From positions 62,001 to 126,000 of the forward strand of contig NZ_BOOW01000014.1 of assembly GCF_016863435.1 (NCBI RefSeq): a stretch of 64,000 bases of DNA, in the 5' to 3' direction. This DNA comes from Sinosporangium siamense. GTDB lineage: Bacteria; Actinomycetota; Actinomycetes; Streptosporangiales; Streptosporangiaceae. The notes under the pieces were generated by a model. The model saw nothing but the letters and a program-made list of their open reading frames with translations, did not search any database and was not told the DNA's origin. Numbering within the stretch: the stretch's first letter is position 1; each line of letters starts with the position of its first letter. A program made the translations under genes and the position numbers. This document shows positions 41,197 through 49,169 of the stretch, piece after piece.

Positions 41197-42936
41197 ATGG
41201 CCATGCCGTCGGGCGCGGGTGGCCGCACCGCCCGGCTCGCGCCGTCGTTTCTGAGCGACGCCGTCGTCGGGCTCGGTGTCCTCGCCGTCGCCTACGCCGC
41301 GATCCGCCTCGGCTACGAGGCCGCCTCGTCTCCCGCCTCGGTGAGCACCGACCCGGCCGATCTGCCCTACCTCGCGGGCCGCAGCCTGCTGCGGATGTTC
41401 GCCGCGCTCGCCCTGTCGCTGGTGTTCGCGCTGGTATGGGCCTACGCCGCGGCGCGGTCACGGCGTGTCGGCCGGGTCCTCATCCCGCTGCTGGACGTGT
41501 TGCAGTCGCTGCCGGTGCTGGGTTTCCTCGTGGTGGCGGTGAGCGGGTTCACCACCGTGCTCCCGCGGTCGGAGTGGGGTCTTGAGGCCGCCGCGGTCTT
41601 CGCCATCTTCAGCTCGCAGGCGTGGAACATGGCGTTCGCGTTCTACCAGTCCTTGATCACGCTGCCGCGTGAACTCGACGAGATGGCGCGCGACATGGGT
41701 TTCACCCGGTGGATGCGCTTCTGGAAGGTCGAGTTGCCGTCGGCGGCGATCGGCCTGGTGTGGAACGGGATGCTGAGCTTCGCGGGCGGCTGGTTCTTCC
41801 TCGTGGCCGCCGAGGCGGCCACGGCGGCGGGCGGCGTGCACGCGCTGCCCGGCGTCGGCTCCTTCGCCGGTGCCGCAGTGGCCGCCGGCGACCTCGGCGG
41901 CGTCGGCTGGGCCGTCGCCGCGACCGCCGCCACCGTCGTCGTGGTCAACTTCCTGTTCTGGCGTCCGCTGGTGGCGTGGGCCGAGCGCTTCAAGGTCGAG
42001 CAGGCCGAGGGGGCCACGGTGCAGCGCTCGGTCGTGCTCGACCTGCTGCGGCGGTCCCGGTGGCCGCGGCTCGCCGGGCGGGCCCTGGGCCTGGCCCGCG
42101 ACATGCTCGAAAGGGCCGGCTCGCACCGTCCGGGCGCCGGTCGCCCCGGTGAATGCCTGCGCCGGGGCGACGGGTGGCAGCAGAACGGCCATTCGGGGGA
42201 CACGCTGATCAACGCCGCCGTCTGCACGTCGGCGGGCGCGGCTCTCGCCGTACTGGCCGTCTATCTGGCGCGGCACCCCGCGGGGCCCGCCCTGCTCCTC
42301 GAACCGCTGCTGCTGGGCGCGGTCACCTTGGTCCGCGTGCTCGTGCTGGTCGCCGTGGCGACGCTCGTGTGGGTGCCGATCGGGGTGGCGATCGGCCTGT
42401 CGCCGCGCCTCACCCGCATCGCCCAGCCGATCGTGCAGGTGCTCGCGAGTTTCCCCGCCGACCTGCTGTTCCCGCTGGCAACCTGGTTGTTCCTGGCGAC
42501 CGGCGCCGGGCTCGACGTGGGAGGGGCGTTCCTCATGGCGCTGGGCGCGCAGTGGTACATCCTGTTCAACGCGATCGCGGGCGCGACCGCGGTCCCCGCC
42601 GACCTGCGCGAGGCGATGGACAGCCTCGGGGTGTACGGCTGGCGCCGCTGGCGCAGACTCGTCATCCCGGCGGTGTTCCCGGCTTACGTCACGGGCGGCA
42701 TCACCGCCTCCGGCGGCGCGTGGAACGCCTCCATCGTGGCCGAGGTCGTCACCTTCGGCGGCACGGTGGTCACCGCGACGGGCCTCGGCGCATATGTCTC
42801 CCAGGCCGCCGACGCGGGCGACCATCCGAGGCTGGTGGCCGGTGTGCTGGTCATGGCGTTCTACGTGATGGCGCTCAACCGGCTGGTCTGGCGCAGGCTC
42901 TACCGGCTGGCCGACAGGCGCTACTCGCTTGACTGA
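41197..42936 (+). CDS. ABC transporter permease, two fused BPD domains (NitT/TauT-like)
   Basis: 579 residues. Two binding-protein-dependent permease domains are fused. The first (about 60-260) has the EAA loop PRELDEMARDMGFTRWMRFW; the second (about 330-570) has PADLREAMDSLGVYGWRRWR. Each has five or six membrane helices. A polar 60-residue linker joins them (near residues 275-330). The family moves oxyanions, sulfonates or related small solutes. ATG at 41197 has GGAAAGGG upstream. The ATPase gene starts 13 bp after the stop. No periplasmic binding protein is encoded nearby, so substrate is unknown. Confidence 0.85.
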   Translation: MAMPSGAGGRTARLAPSFLSDAVVGLGVLAVAYAAIRLGYEAASSPASVSTDPADLPYLAGRSLLRMFAALALSLVFALVWAYAAARSRRVGRVLIPLLDVLQSLPVLGFLVVAVSGFTTVLPRSEWGLEAAAVFAIFSSQAWNMAFAFYQSLITLPRELDEMARDMGFTRWMRFWKVELPSAAIGLVWNGMLSFAGGWFFLVAAEAATAAGGVHALPGVGSFAGAAVAAGDLGGVGWAVAATAATVVVVNFLFWRPLVAWAERFKVEQAEGATVQRSVVLDLLRRSRWPRLAGRALGLARDMLERAGSHRPGAGRPGECLRRGDGWQQNGHSGDTLINAAVCTSAGAALAVLAVYLARHPAGPALLLEPLLLGAVTLVRVLVLVAVATLVWVPIGVAIGLSPRLTRIAQPIVQVLASFPADLLFPLATWLFLATGAGLDVGGAFLMALGAQWYILFNAIAGATAVPADLREAMDSLGVYGWRRWRRLVIPAVFPAYVTGGITASGGAWNASIVAEVVTFGGTVVTATGLGAYVSQAADAGDHPRLVAGVLVMAFYVMALNRLVWRRLYRLADRRYSLD

Positions 42937-42949
42937 AGGGGGTCCTGCT

Positions 42950-43993
42950 GTGTCCGGTGAACCGAACGTGCTGCTCGCGGCGCACGCGCTGACGAAACGC
43001 TACGGCGACGGCCCGCCGGTGCTCGCCGGCCTCGACCTCGACGTGCGTGAGGGCGAGATCGTCGCGCTGCTCGGCAGGAGCGGCTCCGGCAAGTCCACCC
43101 TGCTGCGCTGCCTGGCCGGCCTGCTCCCGCCCTCAACCGGGGCGGTCACCTACCGGGGCGTCGCGCTGACCGGCGCCAACCCGGGCGCGGCGATGGTCTT
43201 CCAGACCTTCGCGCTGCTGCCCTGGCTGACCGTGCTGCAGAACGTCGAGGTGGGCCTGGAGGCCCGCGGCGTCGCCCGCGCCGCACGCAGGCACGCCGCG
43301 CTCAACGCCCTCGATTTGATCGGGCTGGCGGGGTTCCAGTCGGCCTATCCCAAGGAGTTGTCCGGCGGCATGCGGCAGCGCGTCGGCTTCGCCCGCGCCC
43401 TCGTGGTCGAGCCGGACCTGCTGCTCATGGACGAGCCCTTCTCCGCGCTCGACGTGCTGACGGCGGAGAACCTCCGCGGCGAGCTGCTGGAGCTGTGGGA
43501 GTCGGGGGAGTTCCCCACCCAGGCGATGGTGCTCGTCACCCACAACCTGGAGGAGGCAGTGCTGCTCGCCGACCGCGCGGTCGTGCTCGGCACCGGGCCT
43601 GGCGGGGCCGTCGGCACGGTCTACGACATTCCGCTGCCCCGCCCGCGCGACCGGGACGCGCCGGAGTTCGCCGCCCAGATCGAACGGCTCTACGCCGTGA
43701 TGACCGGCCGCCCGGAGGCGGCGCCGCTGCCCCCGCTCGGCCTGCGCCCGGCCCCCCGCCAGGCGTCAGACGCCGGCGGGGCGGAGGCGTCCGGGGGTCA
43801 GCACCCACTGGGGGCGGGGGGCGTCTCGCGCCCCGGCGGCGGTCCCGCCGTCGCCGGGGGAGTCGATCACGCCGGTCACATATCCCGTGAGCAGCCCCGC
43901 CTCCGTCAGCAGCCCGGCGACGTGGGAGTTGGCGGCGCGGTAGAAGATCCGCGTGCCGTCGCGGCGCGAGAGCACGAGCCCGGCCGCCCGTAG
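42950..43993 (+). CDS. ABC transporter ATPase (NitT/TauT-like) with antisense tail
   Basis: 347 residues. Walker A LLGRSGSGKSTLLRCLAG, Q-loop MVFQTFALLPWL, signature LSGGMRQRVGFARAL, Walker B LLLMDEPFSALD and H-loop VLVTHNLEEA are all intact. The ATPase proper ends near residue 260 (AQIERLYAVMTGRPE). The last 75 or so residues are Gly/Ala/Pro-rich and are encoded by DNA that on the other strand is the 3' half of the ArsR gene, so this tail is probably not a conserved domain. The GTG at 42950 follows AAGGGGGT. It pairs with the permease just upstream. Confidence 0.88.
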   Translation: MSGEPNVLLAAHALTKRYGDGPPVLAGLDLDVREGEIVALLGRSGSGKSTLLRCLAGLLPPSTGAVTYRGVALTGANPGAAMVFQTFALLPWLTVLQNVEVGLEARGVARAARRHAALNALDLIGLAGFQSAYPKELSGGMRQRVGFARALVVEPDLLLMDEPFSALDVLTAENLRGELLELWESGEFPTQAMVLVTHNLEEAVLLADRAVVLGTGPGGAVGTVYDIPLPRPRDRDAPEFAAQIERLYAVMTGRPEAAPLPPLGLRPAPRQASDAGGAEASGGQHPLGAGGVSRPGGGPAVAGGVDHAGHISREQPRLRQQPGDVGVGGAVEDPRAVAAREHEPGRP

Positions 43994-44182
43994 CTTGGCC
44001 AGGTGCTGCGAGACCGCCGCGACATGCGCCCCGACCTTCTCCGCGAGCTGGCTCACGCCGTATTCCTCGATCGACACGGCGTGCAGAATCTGGAACCGCG
44101 TGGGGTCGGCCACCGCCTTCAGCACGTCCACGATCGCGTCGACGGACACCACCGGGTCATCGGACGGCACTTGCGCAACCAT
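43766..44182 (-). CDS. ArsR-family regulator (possible metal sensor)
   Basis: 138 residues. LKAVADPTRFQILHAVSIEE, VSQLAEKVGAHVAAVSQHLA, KLRAAGLVLSRRDGTRIFYR make a standard ArsR winged helix, closest in style to NmtR/CmtR-type sensors. The usual Cys metal ligands are absent, but His residues occur in GAHVAAVSQH and NSHVAGL, so a His-type metal site is possible. ATG at 44182. Its 3' 228 bp overlap the ABC ATPase gene on the other strand. TTGCG(C/T)AA elements occur at its start and again before the glutathione peroxidase gene, suggesting autoregulation and control of that gene. Confidence 0.85.
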   Translation of the reverse strand: MVAQVPSDDPVVSVDAIVDVLKAVADPTRFQILHAVSIEEYGVSQLAEKVGAHVAAVSQHLAKLRAAGLVLSRRDGTRIFYRAANSHVAGLLTEAGLLTGYVTGVIDSPGDGGTAAGARDAPRPQWVLTPGRLRPAGV

Positions 44183-44215
44183 GCGAAAAGTCTAAGCGCA
44201 CGGACGGTTACGCAA
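44171..44215. promoter_or_regulatory. ArsR-type box at the arsR promoter
   Basis: TTGCGCAA (44171-44178), TAAGCGCA (44193-44200) and TTACGCAA (44208-44215) are related half-sites around the arsR start. TTGCGTAA, the complement of the last, recurs before the glutathione peroxidase gene. Confidence 0.45.
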
Positions 44216-44232
44216 GGAGACCCCCGATGCGC

Positions 44233-44521
44233 TCAGCGCAACCAGCCCTTGCGCCGGATATGCCAGAGCGGGATCAGCGCCGCCACGAGCGTCAGCAGCG
44301 TCGCGGTGAGAAAGCCGTGCTCTCCGGCCGGCTCAGGCATCACCGTGAAGTTCACGCCGTAGAAGGTGGGTGGCAGGAAGACGGCGGTGATGATCGTGAA
44401 CCTTGACGATCTGGTTCTGCTTCACGTCGAGCGAGGTCATGATCGACTGCTGGAGACAGCGCACCTTGTCGTGCTCGTAGCTCGCGTTCTCCTTCACCCC
44501 GTCGATGTCGGCGATCAACCG
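44233..44521 (-). pseudogene. CorA-type Mg2+ channel, truncated and frameshifted
   Basis: The minus strand encodes the C-terminal part of a CorA protein in two frames. Frame one gives VKENASYEHDKVRCLQQSIM then TSLDVKQNQIVKV and breaks at about 44400; the next frame continues FTIITAVFLPPTFYGVNFTV, then TATLLTLVAALIPLWHIRRK and GWLR. One or two bases appear lost at the junction. The GMN pore signature is GVN here. An in-frame TAA at 44522 ends homology upstream, so the large cytoplasmic domain is gone. This is a dead gene unless the break is a sequencing error, and even then it is N-terminally short. Confidence 0.7.
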
Positions 44522-44733
44522 TTAGGCGCCGATGGGCGGAAGCGGGCGCGGGGGGAGTGAGGCCCGACTATGGCTCGGACAGTGGCCGTCCATCTCCGCC
44601 TCCTTCCCATCGGCGCGTGCCGGCGCCCACGCCCTCAACGGCCCCGCCTTGTCGGCCTCGAACGAGGTCCCGGCAGGAATCGGCGGGGACACACATGGTC
44701 GCTACGGCACTACCAGGGCTCAGAGACTAGCAT

Positions 44734-44753
44734 ATTTGCGTAATTGCGCAAAT
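44734..44753. promoter_or_regulatory. Palindromic ArsR-like operator before glutathione peroxidase
   Basis: ATTTGCG and CGCAAAT are perfect 7-bp arms around TAATTG, about 70 bp upstream of the peroxidase start. The internal TTGCGTAA matches the arsR promoter element (complement of 44208-44215). Surroundings are AT-rich, as expected for a promoter. Confidence 0.55.
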
Positions 44754-44822
44754 AATATCCAGGTCTGCGGCGCCCGGTGTTGCCTCGCAGCGTGCGCCGG
44801 ACGGGTGAGTAGGCTCCCCCTC

Positions 44823-45311
44823 ATGAGCATCCACGAGATTCCGCTCCAGACCCTCGCCGGCGACCCCACCACCCTGGCCGAGCTCTCCGGAGGCGGTGCC
44901 GTACTCATCGTGAACGTGGCCTCCAAGTGCGGCCTCACCCCGCAGTACACCGGCCTGGTGCGCCTCCAGGAGCGCTACGCGCCGCGCGGGTTCACCGTGG
45001 TGGGTGTGCCCTGCAACCAGTTCAAGGGCCAGGAGCCCGGCACGGCCGAGGAGATCCAGGAGTTCTGCTCGACGACCTACGGCGTCGACTTCCCCCTCCT
45101 CGCCAAGGCCGACGTCAACGGCCCCGGCCGGCATCCCCTCTACGCCGGCCTCACCACTGTCCCCGACGCCGCCGGCGAGGCGGGCGACGTCCAGTGGAAC
45201 TTCGAGAAGTTCCTGCTCGCCCCGGACGGTGGCGTAGTCGCCCGCTTCCGGCCCGGCACCGAGCCGGAGGACCCGGAGGTCGTCACGGCGATCGAGAAGG
45301 TCGTCGCCTGA
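44823..45311 (+). CDS. Glutathione/thioredoxin peroxidase (Cys type)
   Basis: 162 residues. The thioredoxin-fold peroxidase core has NVASKCGLTPQYTGL (peroxidatic Cys, no selenocysteine), VPCNQFKGQEPGT and VQWNFEKFLL, giving the Cys-Gln-Trp-Asn catalytic set. As in most bacteria it probably takes electrons from thioredoxin or mycothiol-linked systems rather than glutathione. It detoxifies peroxides in the cytoplasm. ATG at 44823 begins at the usual position. The palindrome at 44734-44753 suggests control by the ArsR protein nearby. Confidence 0.92.
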   Translation: MSIHEIPLQTLAGDPTTLAELSGGGAVLIVNVASKCGLTPQYTGLVRLQERYAPRGFTVVGVPCNQFKGQEPGTAEEIQEFCSTTYGVDFPLLAKADVNGPGRHPLYAGLTTVPDAAGEAGDVQWNFEKFLLAPDGGVVARFRPGTEPEDPEVVTAIEKVVA

Positions 45312-45317
45312 GCGGCC

Positions 45318-45353
45318 CTAGTCGGAGGTGAACCCCGCCGGCATCGCCCGCAG
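45318..45353. repeat. Partial duplicate of the TetR gene 3' end
   Basis: CTAGTCGGAGGTGAACCCCG at 45318 recurs at 45390, where it is the last codons and stop of the TetR gene; about 35 of 36 bases match. The offset is 72 bp, so a short tandem duplication has left a spare gene end between the convergent genes. Confidence 0.75.
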
Positions 45354-45389
45354 CCGTGGTGGCGCACGGAGCTTGGCGCGGGGCGCCAT

Positions 45390-46013
45390 CTAGTCGGAGG
45401 TGAACCCCGCCAGCATCGCCCGCAGTCCCGCCTCGAACTGCTCGTCCCCGCGATAGCCGCCCGCCACGGCCCGCGCCAGGTGCGGGAATGTGTCCGGGGC
45501 CATCGGCTCCGCGGCCTCCTCCGCGGTGGCGGTCTCCCCGCCCGCGGGCGGGGAGACCTCGGCGAGCACATGGCCGATTGTGTAGGCGCCCAGGCAGGCG
45601 ACGATGTCGAGCGACCGGCGCGGCGGCAGCCCCGCCGCCTGCAGGCTGCCGAGCGCCTGGTCGGCGAGGGACTTCGGCGTGTAACTCGGGCGGGTCGCCA
45701 GGATGGGCACCGCCCGTGGATGGCGCCGCAGCACCTCGCGCAGCCGCCGCATGAAGTTCGCGACCAGCTCGCGCCAGTCGCCGGAGGCCCCCGGGGCGAC
45801 GTCGACCTCGGCGTAGACGGCCTCGACGATGCCGTCGAACAGCGCCGCCTTGTTGGGCAGGTGGTAGTAGACCGCCATGGGGTCCACCCCGAGCTCCACG
45901 CCGAGTTCGCGCATGGACAGCCCCTCGATCCCCACACGGTCGACGAGGCCGAGTGCCATCCGGATGATGTAGTCACGGTTGAGCGCCGGTCCGGCGGGCC
46001 GCTCGGCACTCAC
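45390..46013 (-). CDS. TetR-family regulator
   Basis: 207 residues. HTH: YIIRMALGLVDRVGIEGLSM, RELGVELGVDPMAVYYHLPN, KAALFDGIVEAVY. The ligand domain (VANFMRRLREVLRRHPRAVP, LGAYTIGHVLAEVS) fits TetR_C group 1. Start at ATG 46013. It converges on glutathione peroxidase and is divergent from a dioxygenase lipoprotein about 280 bp away, its most likely target. Confidence 0.85.
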   Translation of the reverse strand: MSAERPAGPALNRDYIIRMALGLVDRVGIEGLSMRELGVELGVDPMAVYYHLPNKAALFDGIVEAVYAEVDVAPGASGDWRELVANFMRRLREVLRRHPRAVPILATRPSYTPKSLADQALGSLQAAGLPPRRSLDIVACLGAYTIGHVLAEVSPPAGGETATAEEAAEPMAPDTFPHLARAVAGGYRGDEQFEAGLRAMLAGFTSD

Positions 46014-46292
46014 GTGACCCTCCCCTCACCGCTCCGGCGTCACGTCGTTCCCGCTTTGCCCTCCGAGGGCTGAAAACGCACGACCGCGACAACCGTGAAG
46101 ATTACCGCGCAGCCCGCCGTCACGAGCAGAGATCTGGCCATACCGCCGACCTCGCCGGGATGCTTCCACTGCGACAATCTTGAACACGAAGACATGACGA
46201 TGATGGGCAACTTCGTCACCGCGTACTGGCTCACGGCGGCCTTATCGATTTTCCAGGCACAATCTGTGCAAGTGTTGATCGAGAGGAACGTT

Positions 46293-47090
46293 ATGCACGA
46301 CGAAGGCAAGCGGGTAAGCCGCCGGAAGGCATTGGCGGGGATCAGCTCGGTGGGTTTGGCCGCGCTTCTTACCGCTTGCTCGAGGAACGAGCCCACGGCC
46401 ACGACGACGACGGGCACGCAAGCGCCCGTTTCGCCGCGGGCCGAGGTCACGCCGAGCGCGACGGCACTCTTGGACAAGGCGAACACCTGCACGCTCACCC
46501 CGAGCACCACGCAGGGGCCCTACTACTTCGACGCGGACAAGATCCGCAGCGACATCCGGGAGAGCCGGCCGGGCACGCGGCTGGAGCTGGCCATCCAGGT
46601 GCAGGACAGCGAGCTCTGCACTCCCGTGCCCAACGCCGTGGTGGAGCTCTGGCACTGCGACGCGAGCGGGTTGTACTCCGGCGCCGAGGACCTGTCGCGC
46701 GGCGCAGGGCAGGCGCCGGGCGGGGGCGGGGGCGACCTCGAACCTCAGGACGCCAACCGTTACCTGCGGGGCGCGCAGGTCACCGACGCCTTCGGGCGGG
46801 TGACCTTCGTCACGATCTGGCCGGGGTGGTATCGCGGGCGCACCGTGCACATCCACGCGATGGTCCACATCGACGACAACCGCCCCCTGACCACGCAGAT
46901 CATGTTCGACGAGGCGGTCAACGCCAAGGTGCTCGGGAAGGCGCCCTACAACCAGCGCCGCGGCCGGGACACCCTCAACGAGGACGACGGCATCTTCGAC
47001 CCGATGATGCTGATGAAGACCGAACCCGCCGACGACGGCTACAAGGGCGCCATCGTCTTCGCGATCGACTCCGACAAGGACGGCACCTGA
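46293..47090 (+). CDS. Intradiol-dioxygenase-like lipoprotein
   Basis: 265 residues. Twin-Arg-like RRKALAGISSVGLAALLTAC ends in a lipobox (LTAC), so the protein is exported and anchored outside the membrane, possibly by Tat. The mature part is an intradiol ring-cleavage dioxygenase fold: TQGPYYFD, NAVVELWHCDASGLYSG, VTDAFGRVTFVTIWPGWYRG and RTVHIHAMV. The Tyr in GLYSG, Tyr in GWYRG and the two His of HIH are the four Fe(III) ligands. Such exported homologues are widespread in actinomycetes, but their aromatic substrates are mostly unknown. ATG at 46293 follows GAGAGGAACGTT. The 280-bp upstream region to the divergent TetR gene is comparatively AT-rich and presumably holds both promoters. Confidence 0.87.
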   Translation: MHDEGKRVSRRKALAGISSVGLAALLTACSRNEPTATTTTGTQAPVSPRAEVTPSATALLDKANTCTLTPSTTQGPYYFDADKIRSDIRESRPGTRLELAIQVQDSELCTPVPNAVVELWHCDASGLYSGAEDLSRGAGQAPGGGGGDLEPQDANRYLRGAQVTDAFGRVTFVTIWPGWYRGRTVHIHAMVHIDDNRPLTTQIMFDEAVNAKVLGKAPYNQRRGRDTLNEDDGIFDPMMLMKTEPADDGYKGAIVFAIDSDKDGT

Positions 47091-47465
47091 CTAGTCGAAC
47101 CCGTCGAGCTCCTCCTCGGCGGCCACGATGGCCGCGTCGAGGGTAAGCGCCATCTCCTGCAGGATCTGCTCCCGGGACTCGCCCGTGGCCTCCGAGAGCC
47201 GCTTGACGAGGTGGTCGGTGCACAGCCGGGCGGCGTTGACCCGCCAGTTGAGCATGGCGAGCGCGGCGGTGCCGGCGGCGTCGAGCACCTCGTCGGCGAT
47301 GGCCTGGTCCCATGCCGACCGATAACGCCCGATCGGGACGTCCAACACGATCGGACCGTTGACCTCGTGGATCAGGTCGATCTGCTCCTGCCTGCTCAGG
47401 GACTTGTCGCCCGTCACGGTGAGCAGCCGGATCCACTGCGCGGTCATCTCCCGCAGTTCCCCCAC
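47091..47465 (-). CDS. Conserved hypothetical helical protein
   Basis: 124 residues, or 118 if it starts at ATG 47447; the GTG at 47465 is the longer choice. No signal or membrane helix. Sequence reads as a compact helical domain: RLLTVTGDKSLSRQEQIDLI, VPIGRYRSAWDQAIADEVLD, LSEATGESREQILQEMALTL and an acidic end (AAEEELDGFD). I do not recognise the family. Its stop abuts the stop of the convergent dioxygenase gene, and 19 bp separate its start from the end of the LLM oxidoreductase gene on the same strand, so it may be translated after that gene. Confidence 0.6.
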   Translation of the reverse strand: MGELREMTAQWIRLLTVTGDKSLSRQEQIDLIHEVNGPIVLDVPIGRYRSAWDQAIADEVLDAAGTAALAMLNWRVNAARLCTDHLVKRLSEATGESREQILQEMALTLDAAIVAAEEELDGFD

Positions 47466-47484
47466 CGAGGCAGGTTACCCCGCC

Positions 47485-48435
47485 TCACGCTCCGAGTACG
47501 GCAGGAGCCAGGTTTTCGAGCACCCCGACGGCAGCGGCCACATCCCCGGCCCCCGCCGCCCGCAGAGGACGTCCGGGAAGCAGTGGGTGGAGGAGCACGT
47601 GGTCGGCCCCCGCGTCGAGATGCCCGCGGACACGCTTGGCGATCGCCGTCTCGTCGCCCCAGGCCACGACGTCGTCGACGAACCGGTCGCTGAGCCCGCC
47701 GGCCAGGTCGTCGTCGCCGTATCCGAGGCGCCTGAAGTGCCTGCCGTAGACCGACTCCACGGCCACGGCCTCGGCCAGGTCGGTGCGGGCGACGGCGCGG
47801 GCCTGCGCGGGGTCGGGCAGGAGGAGCACGGGCTGGTGGGGGATGAGCAGTTTGCCGGGGCCGAGGATGCGCCGGGCGCGGGCCGTGTGCTCGACGGTGG
47901 CCAGGAACGGATGGGCGCCGTCGGCCCGGTCGCGCGCCAGTTCGAGCATCTTGGGGCCGAGTGCGGCGAGCACCCGCGGGAAGCGGGCGTCCGGCGGTCC
48001 GGCCGCGGCGGCGTCCATCCCGTCCAGATAGTCGCGCACCCGCTGGAGCGGGGAGCCGTCGAAGGTCAGCCCGCTGTTCTCCACGAGGGGCCGGTGGCTC
48101 ACGCCCACCCCGAGCACGAACCGCCCCGGATACGCCTCGGCGAGCGTCGCGCCGCCGCCCTGCATAGCGGCGTGGTGGCGGGCCCACAGGTTGGCGACCC
48201 CCGTGCCGACGACCATGGAGCGCCCGGCGGCGAGCAGGACCGCGTGGTGGGCGAAGGCCTCCTTCCCGCCGAGGACCTCGCCCGTCCAGAACGAGCCGTA
48301 TCCCGCCGCCTCAAGCCGCCGGACGGCGTCCCGCTCGACCTCGGCCGGGGCCGCGAGCAGGGCGGAGATCGGCAGCCACACGCCGATCGGGCCGAGCCGC
48401 CGCCGTGCCTCCTCGACTACGGTTGACGTCGTCAT
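47485..48435 (-). CDS. LLM-class (F420-dependent) oxidoreductase
   Basis: 316 residues. TIM-barrel luciferase-like monooxygenase pattern: IGVWLPISALLAAPAEVERD, GYGSFWTGEVLGG, VGTGVANLWARHH, RFVLGVGVSHRPLVEN and a C-terminal GADHVLLHPLLPG. In actinomycetes most of these use coenzyme F420, sometimes FMN. Substrate unknown. ATG at 48435. It is divergent from a TetR regulator with a cluster of GGTTCTCCG elements between them, so repression by that TetR protein is likely. Confidence 0.86.
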   Translation of the reverse strand: MTTSTVVEEARRRLGPIGVWLPISALLAAPAEVERDAVRRLEAAGYGSFWTGEVLGGKEAFAHHAVLLAAGRSMVVGTGVANLWARHHAAMQGGGATLAEAYPGRFVLGVGVSHRPLVENSGLTFDGSPLQRVRDYLDGMDAAAAGPPDARFPRVLAALGPKMLELARDRADGAHPFLATVEHTARARRILGPGKLLIPHQPVLLLPDPAQARAVARTDLAEAVAVESVYGRHFRRLGYGDDDLAGGLSDRFVDDVVAWGDETAIAKRVRGHLDAGADHVLLHPLLPGRPLRAAGAGDVAAAVGVLENLAPAVLGA

Positions 48436-48467
48436 GGAACCCTCGTTTCCTGGAGGTCCGGACTAAT

Positions 48468-48540
48468 CGGAGAGGTTCTCCGGTTGACGGTCACGACGAT
48501 ACGGAACGGTTCTCCGTTTAGCAACGGTTCTCCGTTCCGC
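48468..48540. promoter_or_regulatory. Cluster of TetR operator half-sites
   Basis: GGTTCTCCG occurs at 48474-48482, 48508-48516 and 48526-48534, each with a partial mirror to its left (CGGAGA in the first, ACGGAAC in the second). Offsets are 34 and 18 bp. The cluster fills the space between the divergent LLM and TetR genes. Confidence 0.6.
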
Positions 48541-48587
48541 ATCATGTTTTCGGCACCTGTTTTCGGCACCCTGTATGGGAGGACGTC

Positions 48588-49169
48588 ATGGCGAAGACAC
48601 CCGCCGGCGGCGCGCGTCCACCGCGCGCCGACGCGCGCCGCAACCAGGAGCGCATCCTCGCCGCGGCCAGGGAGGCGTTCACCCGCCACGGCGTCGACGC
48701 CTCCCTCAACGACATCGCCCGCCGCGCGGGCGTCGGGCCCGGCACCCTCTACCGCCACTTCCCCACGCGGGAGGCGCTGCTGGAGGCCATGCTGGCCGAC
48801 CGCTACCACGCCCTCGCCGGTCACGCCCGCGACCTGGCCGGCACGGCGCCGCCCGCCGAGGCGGTGCCGCGATGGCTGAGCGCGTTCGTCCGCGACCTGC
48901 GCGCCTTTCGCGGGCTGGCCACATCGATGAAGAACGCGCTTTACGACGAGGGGTCGGTCCTGTTCGTTTCCTGCAAGGAGATGCAGGTCGCCTGGGATGT
49001 CCTCGTCGTCCACGCGCAGGTCGCGGGCGTCGTCCGGCAGGACGCCTCGCCCGCGGACCTCCTCCGCCTGGCCGCCGCCCTCGCCTGGGCCACCGAGGAC
49101 CTGCCCGAGGACACGACCGAGGCGGACAGGCTGCTGGACCTGATGCTCACGGGGGTCATGCGGGGGTGA
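48588..49169 (+). CDS. TetR-family regulator of the LLM oxidoreductase
   Basis: 193 residues. Strong HTH: ADARRNQERILAAAREAFTR, GVDASLNDIARRAGVGPGTL, YRHFPTREALLEAM. The C-terminal domain (FVRDLRAFRGLATSM, LLRLAAALAWATED) is the SbtR-type ligand domain. ATG at 48588 follows GGGAGGACGTC. It is divergent from the LLM gene and presumably controls both through the GGTTCTCCG cluster. Confidence 0.87.
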   Translation: MAKTPAGGARPPRADARRNQERILAAAREAFTRHGVDASLNDIARRAGVGPGTLYRHFPTREALLEAMLADRYHALAGHARDLAGTAPPAEAVPRWLSAFVRDLRAFRGLATSMKNALYDEGSVLFVSCKEMQVAWDVLVVHAQVAGVVRQDASPADLLRLAAALAWATEDLPEDTTEADRLLDLMLTGVMRG

